DNA from: Leishmania martiniquensis
Taxonomy: Eukaryota; Euglenozoa; Kinetoplastea; Trypanosomatida; Trypanosomatidae
NCBI RefSeq assembly: GCF_017916325.1
Contig: NC_090165.1
Span: 372,001-436,000, forward strand
Direction: 5' to 3'
DNA: 64,000 bases
Under the pieces are notes generated by a model, which saw only the letters and a list, made by a program, of their open reading frames with translations, was not told the DNA's origin and ran no database searches. Positions 50,268-61,105 of this stretch are shown in pieces. Made by a program: the position numbers and the translations under genes. Numbering within the stretch: the first letter of the stretch is position 1; each line of letters opens with the position of its first letter.

Positions 50268-51684
50268 ACTCTGTGCTTCTCTGCATGCTGCTCTCTGAGT
50301 AGCGAGCTTGCTGACGTACCGGTGATGGAGGCATAGTGCATGTGAGGCTTGAGCGGCTCTTGAGCTTCACTAGAACATGTGTCGATCACACGTCGTACCA
50401 TGCAGACCTCGCAGATGGTGCCGCGAGTGACAGAGGTGCGGCATATCAATGTCATAAGCGCGTTTGTTTCTCGCGTATGTGCTTCTGGTCTCATCTATCT
50501 TTTGTGGTCAACGTATGAACTCGCGGCTGCGCGTACGCAGGTGTGGCCCTCTGAATGTGAGCATGCGTATGGGCGACTCAGAGGAAATGAGCTCACCTCG
50601 ATAACGGCTTGCATGATGGCCAAGAGAAAAAGAAAAGACGCGCCCTCTGCTTGGCAGCTTTGCATTTCTTGCGCTTCAGCACTTCGCTCGTCGCCGTGCC
50701 AACCAGATGCGCCGGCGCGTGCGCGCGTTCGAGCGTGTGTGCGATTTTCGCTCACCAGAAAGGGACCGCGGCACCCCTCTTTGCAGGTGCTTCTCCATCG
50801 GCATTCCTTGTGAGGGCGTGCGCACAGTAGCGCCGCCCCGTACCGCTCTCATGTTGTATTTTCCGTCCTCTCTCTTCGCAACTGACGTTTGCTTTCACTG
50901 TTGTGTACTCGAGTGTATTGTCTCCCCGCCTTCGCACGCGCGCCTGTGTGGGGTCTTCTGCCCCCTCTCTCTTTCTCTTTCTCCGAGTATGTGTGCGTAC
51001 GTGCCCGTGACATGACGAACACGCCACACATTTCTCACGCACGCATCTGCGCATGGAGGGAACGGCGGAGAACCCTCTTGTTGAGGCGAACAACTGCGCT
51101 GCCACCGGCACAGGCTCCTTAAAAAATTGAAGCGGGTGCGCACCCGGACGCGCATTTGTTTTGCCGTCTTCTTTTCGTGTTGAACGCTTTTCTTCGTCGA
51201 ATCTCTGCCGCTTTCTCTCGCTGCGCACATCGGAGAGGGGGCAGACGGGCGCTACCTGTGCTCAAGCCTTCTCCCCTCCCCTCCCCCCATCACAGGCGCG
51301 ATCGCGGGGTTGGCGAGTCGCGTTAGACGCCTCGAATACACAAGCGAGCGTGTGGCTTCACATCAGGAGGCGCAGCGTCATTCACTGCAATCCTTATCAA
51401 CGTGGATTCAAAAAAAAAGCAGTGGGAAGTGCGTGCGACCAAGAAACGGGAAGGGGCCACTCAGCAGCGGTCTTTCTGTGCGTTTCCTATTCCCACACCT
51501 ATCCCTTCTCTTGGTACCAACACGCGCACACCTTAGCGCTCCAACACAATATATTCTGCTTCACGGGAGAGAGGACCTGTACCGAGTTGGAATTTTTTTT
51601 TCGCTCCGACACATACATACAGACAGGCAGACGTACGGAGAGGCGGTGGTGAGGGTAAGGGGAGTACGCCTATTCCTACATAGA
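50268..51684. other. Spacer, no gene seen
   Basis: Contains a 14-bp perfect palindrome at 51133-51146, preceded by an A run and followed by T/C-rich sequence. No coding frame supported before 51814. Confidence 0.55.
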
Positions 51685-51711
51685 GCACACACACACATAT
51701 ATATATATATA
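51685..51711. repeat. CA/TA simple repeat
   Basis: Six CA units followed by about seven TA units, just upstream of the acceptor of the giant armadillo-like gene. The TA part is unusual in this GC-rich window. Confidence 0.8.
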
Positions 51712-51813
51712 CAGATAAAGTACATACTGGCGAGAGAGGCCACCCCCACACCCCTGCAGGACATCTTTCATATCCCTTTTCTCTCCCCTCTTTTTCTCGT
51801 CCACCGCCACGAA

Positions 51814-54800
51814 ATGCCGTTTCCTTCAGCAGCGTTCTTTACCCAGGCGAAGTGGCTCGCCTTCTTTGCTGAGCTGACAGCCAAGCTGACGCACCACAAC
51901 GCACTTGTTGTGATGGAGGGCGCGGAGCTGCTGAAGCGTCTGCTGCTTTCTCGCGTGTCGATTGCAGCAGTGCTCCAGCAGGGCGACTTACTCATGCGCC
52001 TGGTCGACGCGTGGCGCGGCTGCGTCCTCGCCGAGCGCCCGCGCGAGTCTCTGCAGCGCCAAGACGAGAACGTCTCTGCTCTCTCAGCACCGCCAACGCC
52101 GTCCGCGGCGGTCGCCCTCAATGACGAACTCAGCTTTGTCTTAGCCGAGTCCATCTCGCAGTGCATCGACCTTATGGTTTCACTCCACGCAGACGGCGAC
52201 CCGTACTACACTCTGTTGGTCTTGGCCCGCGCGGGCCCCTTACTGGAGATCCTCGTTGACGTCATGAGGATGGCGCCGCCGCAGCTCTATGGCATCACGG
52301 CAAGCCTTCTGCAGCAACTTCTTGCACTCCCGCTGGGGCGCGGCATTGCCGGCAGTGCTTTTGGCGGCGATGCCGCCGACGGGGCACGTAGTGAGGAGGC
52401 ACCGCTGGGCTTTGACAAAGCAACGCTAGCGCAGTTAGGGAAGTCGGCTTCCCTGCAGCGTCATGTCCGCTCCCTCGTGGCGGCGATCCAGGAGCATGGG
52501 GCGCTGTTGCAGCACGCCACGGACACGCTGGCCGAGCTGCTCGCGGCGCAACAGGGCCCCCGACGATTCGCCGCCATCTCTCTCTTCAACCAAGCCTCGA
52601 AGCGGCTTCGCAAGTGTCAACTTCGGCAGGGCGGCTTGTGCTCCGCCGCGGCGTCCGCGCTGGCCGATGATACCACCCTCGGCATGCCGTCGCCTAAGCG
52701 CTGCGACACACGCGAGTCCACTGTGACAGACTCCGACCTGAATGTCACCATCACAGGAGCGGCGCCGGCTCACAGGCCGTCGCCGTCGCCGGACGCGGTA
52801 ACGCCGTGCGCGCTTGAGGACTTGGAGCGGGGTCTACGAACACTCTCGAACCACGTCCACCATGGAGCCGAGGCGCTGCCAGGTGACGCAGAGGAAGCTG
52901 GAGGCCCTGCTGCTGCTGCTGCTTATAGTGGCACCTCTGCTGGAAAGGATGCAGTGTCCTCTCCTTCACCACCCGCTGCGAACTCGGGCAAACCGTCAGC
53001 ACCTCCCTCGAAGTCGCACGACATAAGTGCCATGGTGGATGCTGAGCCACAGCATCTTGTGTGTGAGGTGCCGCTGGCTGTCGCCGAGGAGACACTGCGG
53101 CACCTCGCCGCATCTCGCTCGCACGACGCCTTCTTCGATGCCTTTGACTGGCTCTGGTGTTTGACTGTCGCGGACGCTCCTGTTGTCGGAGCCGCGCTGA
53201 CGCCGGAGATGCTTCGCCGCAGCCTCGGGCGATATCTCGCGGCGGCTCCGCGAACCCGCCGCGATCGCGTCCTCTTCACGCTCTTGCTGCTCTGGATTGG
53301 CCACCTGCACTCCCTAAGCGCTTTGCGCGAGGAGACGCATGCATGCGTGCTCGAGGTGGCTGCATCGGCGCTCTTGCCGATGCTGCGTGCGGAGTTGGCC
53401 GAAGATAGCGACCGAGCGTCGCCTCTGCCAGGGCGCAAGAGTAGCCATAACCAAGGAGACTCCTCGCTGACCGTCTCGGCCATCACGCCGACGAACACAC
53501 ACACCGCAGCCGCTACGAGCGCTACCACGATATCGACGCAGGCGTCAATGGCCCCCCTGGGCTATGGGCACACCGGTGCTGACCCAACAGTGTACGGGGC
53601 TTCCCTCGACCCCTCCCCGCTCCGCCGCGGTGGTGGCTACCCAAACGTGAGCGTCTCTGCTTTGCTACCGTACGCCGCGGCCCGAAAGGCACAGGAGGCA
53701 GCAATGCTACTGCGTCCCTCCATCGGGGTGATTCTGCTCTCCTTTCTCTTGAACATACACACTGGCGCCGCCGGCAACACCCGCTGCGTCTGGACTTCAC
53801 AGAGGCGTGCCCTGGAGGTGGCGCAGATGGCTATTCGGCGCGCCCAGGGCTGCCGATCTGTTCTCCTCGACACCCCTAGCAGCATTGATGGCGCTCTCTC
53901 CGATGAGGTCTATCTAGAGTATGCGCTGCGCAGCGTGCGGACCGACGCGACGACGGTGGCAGTGCTTGGGTGCCGGCTTGTGGCCTCCGTGCTGGGGGAC
54001 GAGTTGCGCTGGGGGGCGGCGGCGCGCAGTGTTTCAGAGGTGCAGCTGGCGCCAGCTGACGTGGCGGGAGACGCGGCGCAGTCGACAGGAAAGGACGTCG
54101 CCGCGTCACTTCAGGCGGAGGTGGTGCTTTCTGTTCAGTCGCTGATACCGCTGCTTGTCGACGTGGCGGTCAGCAACCCAGATGTGACGACCGCGCGGGA
54201 GAGTCGGGCGGCTTCTCCGGTGCATCACGTACCCTTGAATCTGCGCTGCTCAAGGTACACCTCTCTTGGCGAGTGCGCCCTGGTGGCGCTGGATGCGTGT
54301 CTGCAGTATCACGCTCGAGGTGGTTATCTGTGCAGCCGTGGAGACGTTCCAATGGCGGTTTCGGGCTTCGCCATCGAGGATCTTGTCCGAGTGCTCCCGA
54401 ACCTCACGTCTGTGTCGCAGCGCAGCGTGCACCCCCCTGTGCGCGCGGTACCGTATCGTCTTCTCTTGTACATAAGTCAGCGCTTGGAGGAGGTGCTGCT
54501 GGTTCTCAGGCACATGCCCTCGCTTGCCAGCGCAGCGGTCTCCTGCGTGCTGGATTACGGACCTTGCGCCGCGCAGTGGGAGGCAGCCGCCGCGGCCGAG
54601 TGGCTGAGAGTGCTGGTGGACTTGCTGACCGCCGAAGAGGCAGCGAAGCAGGCAGCAGCGCCCGCATGTGAGGCGATGCTGCCATCTCCATCCCAGCAGC
54701 GCCGTCGACTTCCCACTGCTGCCGAGCTGCTCAACGAGTACTTCCACTTCGATGACAGTCCCCTGTCTCGTAAGCTGCTACTATCAATAGCTCTGGGAAA

Positions 54801-57774
54801 GCGGAGTACCAGCACGGGGAGCGCCTACGCGGTGAATGCACTTCTACAGCTGGCCACACACCTGCAGGCCTACCTTCAGGCTCGCCACCGCCGCAAGCCG
54901 CACCGCCATCCTCAGCAGTCACCACCGTCATTGCAGTGCAGCCTGACGAGGGACGGGACAACTGCAGTGGAGGCTGTTGTGTTTCCTCTCTGCCCAGTTG
55001 GTGCTCCGTCAATCGCACAGTGGGTGCAACTCCTGCAGAACATCACCTCAGACAACAGGCGCCTGACCCGCATCTGCAGCGCTTTTGGGCACCCAAGCGA
55101 GTTTTCTCACAATGTGCCTCGCCGAGGCAGCGGTGGAGTCGCAAAGGATGCGCGCCTGCGCGCCGTCACGGCGGCCGAGCAGATTGCGTTGCAGTACCAC
55201 TTCACGGGAACGCTGTTCTGCGCACTTGAGGCGCTGATGCGCGACGCCGCAGCTGAGGTGCAGGCCGCCTCACTCAGCTCCCGACTTCTCCTCGACGCCG
55301 TGGCAGCGGCTCTGATGCTGCCGACCCCAAGCGATGTGGTTGTTTTGCTGTCGAGGCGCTTCCAGGCAGCGTTCGCGCCAGAGGCCAGGGAGGGTGACGG
55401 GGATCATGCTCTCCCAGCGTGGAATCCGTCGCCTGCGCTCGTGTTCAGCTACCAGGCCGCCATCCAGTGGGCCAGTCGAGTTGGCACTTCCTTGTTGATG
55501 GGCTCGTACGGTCGCGCTGCGGAGTGCGAGGCACGTACCTCTGACGGGACTCAGTTGTGTAGCGGCCTGCCCTTGACACCGGGCTGCGCTGGCGTGGTAG
55601 AGGACATCTGCGCCGGGGCTTTGTCCGCAATGCGGGAGATGTCACCAGGCATGTCTCAGCGCACGCGGTGCCTGGCTGCGACGCTTGTGTCTGCGGTCGT
55701 GGACGCGTGCCCGGTGGAGCAGCTGGGTGTGCTTGAATCTCGCGGCGCCGCGCTGTTTGCCGCGTCCACCACGCTGCGACGCCTCCCGTGCGTAAGTGGT
55801 CTGCAATGTCGTCTGCTGCGGCGCGTGCGAAGCGCAGCCGTGCACGCTCTCACCTCTGTTGACGGATGGCTGGATGAACACATTGCCTCTCTCAAGCAGA
55901 TCGTCGGTTGTTTGAAAGAGCGCGCACGACTGCCGTCGAGCTCGGCCAAGCACGGGTGCCACAGCTCCCACCGCCGACTACCGTCTCAGCCGCAGGATGC
56001 GGCACAGGCCGCGAGAGAGCTGCAGTATTTTAAAATACTGGTGTCCTTGCTGACGAGTCTTGTCTCCTGCACAGGCGGGGCAGGGGCGGATGGCGCCGTA
56101 CGCGCCTTCGGTCCAGCGGCGCAGTTCGAGGGGAACCGTACTGCGCAACCACAACTAATGCTCACCGCAGCCCAGCGACAAGCTCTGTGCGCTGTGCTGT
56201 GTGATGCGCTGTGTGTCGACCAGCTACAGCCTACTGTCATGCTCGCGCTTCGGAACATGACCGACACCGGCGAGGGCCGTCGCTGCATTCTCACTGAGAT
56301 TGCCAACACGGGTGATCCACTTGGCCGAACTCTGTTTGGCCGCCTCCTGGGGTTGACACTTCACATACCGAGCCGCTGGGCCGGAGCGGACGCGGCGTCC
56401 GGGACAGGGCCGAGCAGCTGTGCATTCTCGCCGACGGCAACGCCAAACGATCGCCACCGCCGCATTCGGGCGACATCTTCGTGCCGGCACTCCCCTTCCA
56501 TCACTGGCGTAGGCAGCCCTGCTACTGCCCCCGCTTCTCCACCGTTGCGCTCCCCTTCCCACAGCGAGATGGTGCCGCGAGCAGACCGCGACGTTGTGTG
56601 CGTTGTGGGCTGCGAGGTATGCACAGCGCTGTGCGGCTTGCGGTCCGGAGAGGCGTCCGGGGAAGATGCGGCCCTCGCAGATGCCGAGCCATCTTCAGTG
56701 CCGACCAGCGCCCTTTTTCTGTCCGCATTTGTGAAGCATCGCGGTGTGGAGTACCTCGCGCGTGCCGTGGTGGAGCATGATCGGGAGCTGCGGCGCCACG
56801 GGCGTGAGCGCGCTCTGCCGCTGCCCTGGCTGCGACTCGTGGCAGCGCTGACGTCTCACGTCTCCGTCGCCAAGGGGGTTGTCCTGGAATGTGAGCTCTT
56901 CAGTGTATTGCTGGAGCTGGCGGGAACTACAGCGCCACCGCCGCGGGCAGCCGCCGCCACTCTCGCTCTCCTCGCCATTCGCAATGTGTGCTTTGCCGAT
57001 GGGCTGAAGGCGGCACTTTGTCGAGATGCGCGGGTGTTGCTGACGCTGAAGGCGGCCAGTATGGGGCTCACAGCAGTAAGCCAACTGATTGAGTGGCGCC
57101 CGCACCCATGGCTGCTGCCGAGCTCAAAGAGGCCACTCGCCGCAGCTCGGCCAGCGGCGACAGGCGGCTCGCCGCCTTCCACCTCTCGCGGCAGTGCTCG
57201 CGTGGAGGTCGTACTTCGGGGGGACGTGATCGATCTCGAGAATAAGACCGAGGTCGACTGGGCAAAGCAGGCGTGCGTCTACGCCCGTAGTCTAACGCGG
57301 CCTGGGGAGGAACCAGTGAGCGGCACCAAAGACTCCGCTTCCTGTGACGCAGTCGGCGACGCATCGACGGTGGAATGGAGGCCGCCAGGTAGCCTACCGG
57401 GTGGCGCGCCCAGGGTAGACCGCGGCGCGGCTGCATCTCTGCCGCGCCGCTTGCTTGGCGACATCACGAATCACTCATGCGGTGCTGTTGCGGATGGCTC
57501 TCTGCTCGTGGCCGATGCCCCTGTAAGCGGCGACTCTCCTGCAAAGGAGGCAGAGAAGAACATGCTTCCTGTTTTGGTGGCTGCGACTGACCCAGAGGTC
57601 CACCGCCGGCGCTACCTGGCAGCTACCGCCATCGCCTCACTGTGGTTCGACAACCAGCGTGGCCGCAGCGCCATCACAGCCGTCCTCTCCGCGACACCAT
57701 GCTGGAGCATGGAGGAAGTGCAGGCAGCGATCAACGAGTCCGCTGCTTCCTCGACGGGTACACGGGCGGCGTGA
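51814..57774 (+). CDS. Giant armadillo-like protein, possibly rotatin/Ana3-related
   Basis: A 1986-residue protein built largely of alpha-helical, Leu/Ala-rich repeats, with Ser/Pro/Gly-rich inserts (for example about 270-400 and 530-600). I see no membrane segment or enzyme motif. The C-terminal third has armadillo-like units: LRNMTDTGEGRRCIL (near 1481), LLALLAIRNVCFADG-like sequence (near 1725), and a last unit YLAATAIASLWFDNQRG (near 1934). The final pair, with LRN/IRN and ASLW..NQ motifs, recalls the C-terminus of rotatin (RTTN; Drosophila Ana3), a centriole/basal-body assembly protein of about 2200 residues. That relationship is a hypothesis from reading by eye. The start is the first ATG after the AG at 51758-51759; upstream frame extension begins at a TTG. 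Confidence 0.85.
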   Translation: MPFPSAAFFTQAKWLAFFAELTAKLTHHNALVVMEGAELLKRLLLSRVSIAAVLQQGDLLMRLVDAWRGCVLAERPRESLQRQDENVSALSAPPTPSAAVALNDELSFVLAESISQCIDLMVSLHADGDPYYTLLVLARAGPLLEILVDVMRMAPPQLYGITASLLQQLLALPLGRGIAGSAFGGDAADGARSEEAPLGFDKATLAQLGKSASLQRHVRSLVAAIQEHGALLQHATDTLAELLAAQQGPRRFAAISLFNQASKRLRKCQLRQGGLCSAAASALADDTTLGMPSPKRCDTRESTVTDSDLNVTITGAAPAHRPSPSPDAVTPCALEDLERGLRTLSNHVHHGAEALPGDAEEAGGPAAAAAYSGTSAGKDAVSSPSPPAANSGKPSAPPSKSHDISAMVDAEPQHLVCEVPLAVAEETLRHLAASRSHDAFFDAFDWLWCLTVADAPVVGAALTPEMLRRSLGRYLAAAPRTRRDRVLFTLLLLWIGHLHSLSALREETHACVLEVAASALLPMLRAELAEDSDRASPLPGRKSSHNQGDSSLTVSAITPTNTHTAAATSATTISTQASMAPLGYGHTGADPTVYGASLDPSPLRRGGGYPNVSVSALLPYAAARKAQEAAMLLRPSIGVILLSFLLNIHTGAAGNTRCVWTSQRRALEVAQMAIRRAQGCRSVLLDTPSSIDGALSDEVYLEYALRSVRTDATTVAVLGCRLVASVLGDELRWGAAARSVSEVQLAPADVAGDAAQSTGKDVAASLQAEVVLSVQSLIPLLVDVAVSNPDVTTARESRAASPVHHVPLNLRCSRYTSLGECALVALDACLQYHARGGYLCSRGDVPMAVSGFAIEDLVRVLPNLTSVSQRSVHPPVRAVPYRLLLYISQRLEEVLLVLRHMPSLASAAVSCVLDYGPCAAQWEAAAAAEWLRVLVDLLTAEEAAKQAAAPACEAMLPSPSQQRRRLPTAAELLNEYFHFDDSPLSRKLLLSIALGKRSTSTGSAYAVNALLQLATHLQAYLQARHRRKPHRHPQQSPPSLQCSLTRDGTTAVEAVVFPLCPVGAPSIAQWVQLLQNITSDNRRLTRICSAFGHPSEFSHNVPRRGSGGVAKDARLRAVTAAEQIALQYHFTGTLFCALEALMRDAAAEVQAASLSSRLLLDAVAAALMLPTPSDVVVLLSRRFQAAFAPEAREGDGDHALPAWNPSPALVFSYQAAIQWASRVGTSLLMGSYGRAAECEARTSDGTQLCSGLPLTPGCAGVVEDICAGALSAMREMSPGMSQRTRCLAATLVSAVVDACPVEQLGVLESRGAALFAASTTLRRLPCVSGLQCRLLRRVRSAAVHALTSVDGWLDEHIASLKQIVGCLKERARLPSSSAKHGCHSSHRRLPSQPQDAAQAARELQYFKILVSLLTSLVSCTGGAGADGAVRAFGPAAQFEGNRTAQPQLMLTAAQRQALCAVLCDALCVDQLQPTVMLALRNMTDTGEGRRCILTEIANTGDPLGRTLFGRLLGLTLHIPSRWAGADAASGTGPSSCAFSPTATPNDRHRRIRATSSCRHSPSITGVGSPATAPASPPLRSPSHSEMVPRADRDVVCVVGCEVCTALCGLRSGEASGEDAALADAEPSSVPTSALFLSAFVKHRGVEYLARAVVEHDRELRRHGRERALPLPWLRLVAALTSHVSVAKGVVLECELFSVLLELAGTTAPPPRAAAATLALLAIRNVCFADGLKAALCRDARVLLTLKAASMGLTAVSQLIEWRPHPWLLPSSKRPLAAARPAATGGSPPSTSRGSARVEVVLRGDVIDLENKTEVDWAKQACVYARSLTRPGEEPVSGTKDSASCDAVGDASTVEWRPPGSLPGGAPRVDRGAAASLPRRLLGDITNHSCGAVADGSLLVADAPVSGDSPAKEAEKNMLPVLVAATDPEVHRRRYLAATAIASLWFDNQRGRSAITAVLSATPCWSMEEVQAAINESAASSTGTRAA

Positions 57775-58820
57775 GGGACGCTCCGACGGACGGAATTGAG
57801 GGGCTCGAAGCCGAAGGTGGGCGTTGGCCGACGGCGGTTTCGCCGAGCTCAACCACGCCGCCCTCCACCGCCCGCCCCACTCTGTGGGTGCCGGCGATCA
57901 CCTCCTCTCCCGCTCTCACAACACCGACAATCTCGTGAGGGGGTGCGCCACCCACGCGCTGTCACGCTTTTACTCGCTCCTCGCCCTACCCAGTGTGAGG
58001 ACCCCACGGCAGCAGTGTCATCCCAACGCGCGCACCGACCCGAATGGTTTTCTGTGATGCTCCTGTCTTGCGCGCGCGCGATCTCTTTTTTTTCCTTGTT
58101 GTGATTTCTCACTTCCATTTGCCGTCTCGCATCTGCGGAGGCCCACTTCCTTCTCACTGCCCCACCCCTTACACTCATCTCTCCCCTTGCCTTGCCTCTT
58201 TACACTCTGTGCATGCGTGATGTGCGTGTGTGTGTGTGAGGGAGGGAGGAAGGGGCGTGTGCTCCAGCACGCGCGCCTGAGAGTACATCAGCTCTTTTTT
58301 TTTGGGGCAACTCTACTGACCCCATGAACGAAAAGCGGTGCCGCCTCTCTCTCTTACGCTTTCGAAAAGCCTGAGCACGCACCATTGGACTCGTGGAACG
58401 CCTTCTCCCCTCCGTTGACTGTCTTCTGGAAAGTCTCTTCTGTGCGGCTGGTGCACACAACGCAAGCACACGCCGTTATCCATTCCTATTGCCGGACTTC
58501 CTCCCCCCTCCCTTGCTGGGTCCTCTTGTTGGGCGCCCCCACTCCCCTCGCGTCGCCGCCGCCGCTGCTACTGCTACTCCTCGAGAGAATGCACGAATTT
58601 GCGGGAGTGGTGTCCTATCAGGTACTGCCCGCACGTGCGGGCCGCCGCCGCCGCCCCCCTCTCATTCGCTCTCATTCGCTTTCCATCTCTTAGCGCCCCC
58701 CGCCCCGCCCCCTGTCTTGTGGTGTTTTTTTCCCATGAGCTACCGCTCCCTCACCCTCTTTTCTCGGCCTCTGCATTCGTGTGATGGCGTGTGCGTCTGT
58801 GAGCACAGGCGACCGCTCCT
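57775..58820. other. Spacer, no gene seen
   Basis: T/C runs, a (GT)n-GGGA tract near 58218-58252 and a tandem ten-base duplication near 58663-58684. No coding frame supported. Confidence 0.55.
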
Positions 58821-58892
58821 TTCCCACCCTCTCCCGCTTTGCTGCTGCGTTGCCCCCCCCTCTCCTCCTCTTCTAATCTCATCACCCCGGAG
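58821..58892 (+). promoter_or_regulatory. Trans-splice acceptor of HOOK-like gene
   Basis: C/T tract ending at about 58876; first AG at 58891-58892. The leader has a tiny uORF (ATG-CGA-TAA) at 58960. Confidence 0.55.
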
Positions 58893-59008
58893 CACACCTC
58901 CCCTCCGTCCCTCCCTTCAACGACAAGGACGCGTATTCGACAGAGCACGGCTGCGTTTTATGCGATAAAGCACCCTCTCGACATTTCTCGGTTGGGCATC
59001 TATTGCGA

Positions 59009-61105
59009 ATGGCCAGCCCCGAGCGCGAGGCGGCCTTCTTGGAGCTTGTACGTCGACTGCTACCATTCGCCCAGCCGGATGCTCCAGGATACAACCCGGT
59101 AACCTTCACGCAGCTCTGCGACGGTATAGCGCTGTTTGCGTTGCTGCGGCTGGTCGCCGCTAGCTCATTCCCATCCACGGGCTCTTGCTCAACAGAGGCC
59201 GACGCTGCCACCTCGTTGACAAGGCCGGCGCCGGAGGAAAATGTGCAGCAGCGACAGCAGAATATACGCCTGCTCCTCCGCTACATCGGCGCTTATGCTG
59301 AGGAAGCCATGAGTGCCACATGTGCCCCCTCTGTGACGCACGGTCTCGATCCAGCGGTGCTTGCCGGCTCGCCAGACACCAACGATGGTGGCCCCTCCGA
59401 CGCAGAAGCAGCACAGAGGCAGCAACTCGCGCAGCTGGTCGGTGTCGCTCTCGCTCTTATAGTGCTCAGTGGCGCTCTTTCTGTCCTGAGCGAGTTGAGG
59501 AGACTGCCTCGGCAGGAGCAGGTGGTGCTGTCCGACTGGGTGAAGGAGATCATGCGCGTCTACCAGCTGAAGCCTCATCACGCTCACGCAGCGTCTACGC
59601 AGAGTCCCTCTGGCTCGTCACCGCATCCTTGCCCGTCAACAAGCTCACCGTTAGCCGCCAGCGGCTGCGGGCCCACCTCTTTAATGGCCACACGAGGCGC
59701 GGCTGGCTTCTTATCGATGCCCAAGCCCCACTGCAGCACCGACGCGAGCGCCGCCGCCACTGGTGAGGAGGACGAAGGCTACTATCGCAACGCCACTTAC
59801 CAGCTTCGACACGAGCTGGCTGAGGTGAAGGCGGAGCTAGCCGCATTGCAAGACGCCTACAGGCTGAGCAGAGAGGATAAGGAGATGGCAGAGGGAAAGT
59901 ATCGGCTGCTGCTCGGAGACCAGGCGAACGCGTCACCCGCGCTGGCCGCGACATTGGCGGCGGCGGCGGCACACGAGGGCGACGATAGCGAAGCCGGAAG
60001 CGGCAGCGGCAGCTATATCATCTCTGTGTGGCAGCGGCGCTGCGCGCAGAAGGACGAGACCATTTCCGCCTTGACGGCGCGTGTGGAGCAGCAATCGGCG
60101 CAGGTAACGGCACTGAAAGAGGCGGCGGCCGCGCACGAGATGGCCCTGCAGGCGCTGCGCCGCCGCCTCAAGTCAGCAGAGGAGGGCATCATCATCAAAT
60201 CAGAGGAGCGGCGCGAGGCCTTGCAGAAGCTCGCCGTCGCCGAGGACAAGCTTGCTGCGCAGATGAAGGCGCGCGTGGAGCTGGAGTCGCAGGTGGAGGA
60301 GCTGCAGTCGCGCGTGCTGGTGCTCACGCTGGAGCAGGACCGGCTGCGTGGGCTCAGCAACGACGATGCTGCCCAGCTGAGCAGCTCATTCGCCTCCAAC
60401 GGGTCGGTTGACCGCGTGCTGGCGCTGGAGAACGAATTGGATGAGGCGCGGCAGCAGCGCGACAGCCTGCAGCGGCAGGTTGGCATTCTGCAGCGCCAAA
60501 TGGCGGCCATGGTCGTTCCTGTCACCGACGTATCTACCGCCAACGATACGTGGCGGGCTCAGCTGCGCCAAGTCGAGCGGGAGAGGGAGGATCTGCGGCA
60601 GCAGCTCACCAATGCCCTGGACCGCATTGTTGGACTTCAGCAGCAGCTGACGGCTAGTGCCGCCACGAATGGCGCTGGCGCCAGCGATGCTGGACCGGCC
60701 AGCGGCACTGCGCAAGCGGACGCTTGCGTGATGAGCGAGATCGAGGGCAGCGAGGGGGACATGAGCTCTTTTGGGGCAGACGACGACTCTCCGCCTACGC
60801 GAACCGCGGGCCTTGCAGTGAGCAACAAAGCCCACGAACTGGCGCATCGTGAGCAGGTCATTCTTTCCTCTCTTCTTCTCCAATACAGCTACCGCAACCT
60901 CCTGCTTCAGCAGCACCAGACGCTACTTCACAAGGATGCCATGGAGGCCGACGCGGCACGGCGGCGGCAGGCGGAGGAGCACCTGGAGGCTATGCGGCAC
61001 GCGCCGTCATCCATGCTGACGAAGCAGCGGCGAGATGTGGAGCAGGGACTACTAGAGACGGTGCTGTTAGGGACAAAGCTGCGTATGATGCGCGTGGAGA
61101 AGTAA
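59009..61105 (+). CDS. HOOK-like coiled-coil adaptor
   Basis: A 698-residue protein. Residues 5-195 look like a HOOK-type calponin-homology domain: FLELVRRLLPFA near the start, TQLCDGIALFALLRLV as the central helix, and LAQLVGVALALIVLSG (about 137-152), corresponding to the LxLxLGCAV helix of Hook proteins, followed by the extra helix typical of HOOK domains. Residues 255-330 and 345-560 are long coiled coils (heptads rich in Leu, Gln, Glu, Arg). The C-terminal 75 residues form another helix. HOOK proteins link dynein or kinesin to endosomal cargo through FTS/FHIP. The adaptor role here is inference. Length is close to the 700-residue norm for Hooks. The CH region has an insert near residues 50-75 and another near 95-130. 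Confidence 0.7.
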   Translation: MASPEREAAFLELVRRLLPFAQPDAPGYNPVTFTQLCDGIALFALLRLVAASSFPSTGSCSTEADAATSLTRPAPEENVQQRQQNIRLLLRYIGAYAEEAMSATCAPSVTHGLDPAVLAGSPDTNDGGPSDAEAAQRQQLAQLVGVALALIVLSGALSVLSELRRLPRQEQVVLSDWVKEIMRVYQLKPHHAHAASTQSPSGSSPHPCPSTSSPLAASGCGPTSLMATRGAAGFLSMPKPHCSTDASAAATGEEDEGYYRNATYQLRHELAEVKAELAALQDAYRLSREDKEMAEGKYRLLLGDQANASPALAATLAAAAAHEGDDSEAGSGSGSYIISVWQRRCAQKDETISALTARVEQQSAQVTALKEAAAAHEMALQALRRRLKSAEEGIIIKSEERREALQKLAVAEDKLAAQMKARVELESQVEELQSRVLVLTLEQDRLRGLSNDDAAQLSSSFASNGSVDRVLALENELDEARQQRDSLQRQVGILQRQMAAMVVPVTDVSTANDTWRAQLRQVEREREDLRQQLTNALDRIVGLQQQLTASAATNGAGASDAGPASGTAQADACVMSEIEGSEGDMSSFGADDDSPPTRTAGLAVSNKAHELAHREQVILSSLLLQYSYRNLLLQQHQTLLHKDAMEADAARRRQAEEHLEAMRHAPSSMLTKQRRDVEQGLLETVLLGTKLRMMRVEK

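Noticed and set aside
51310..51813. 168-residue N-terminal extension of the giant gene
   Set aside because: Begins at TTG, crosses the CA/TA repeat and the splice acceptor; it is leader sequence.
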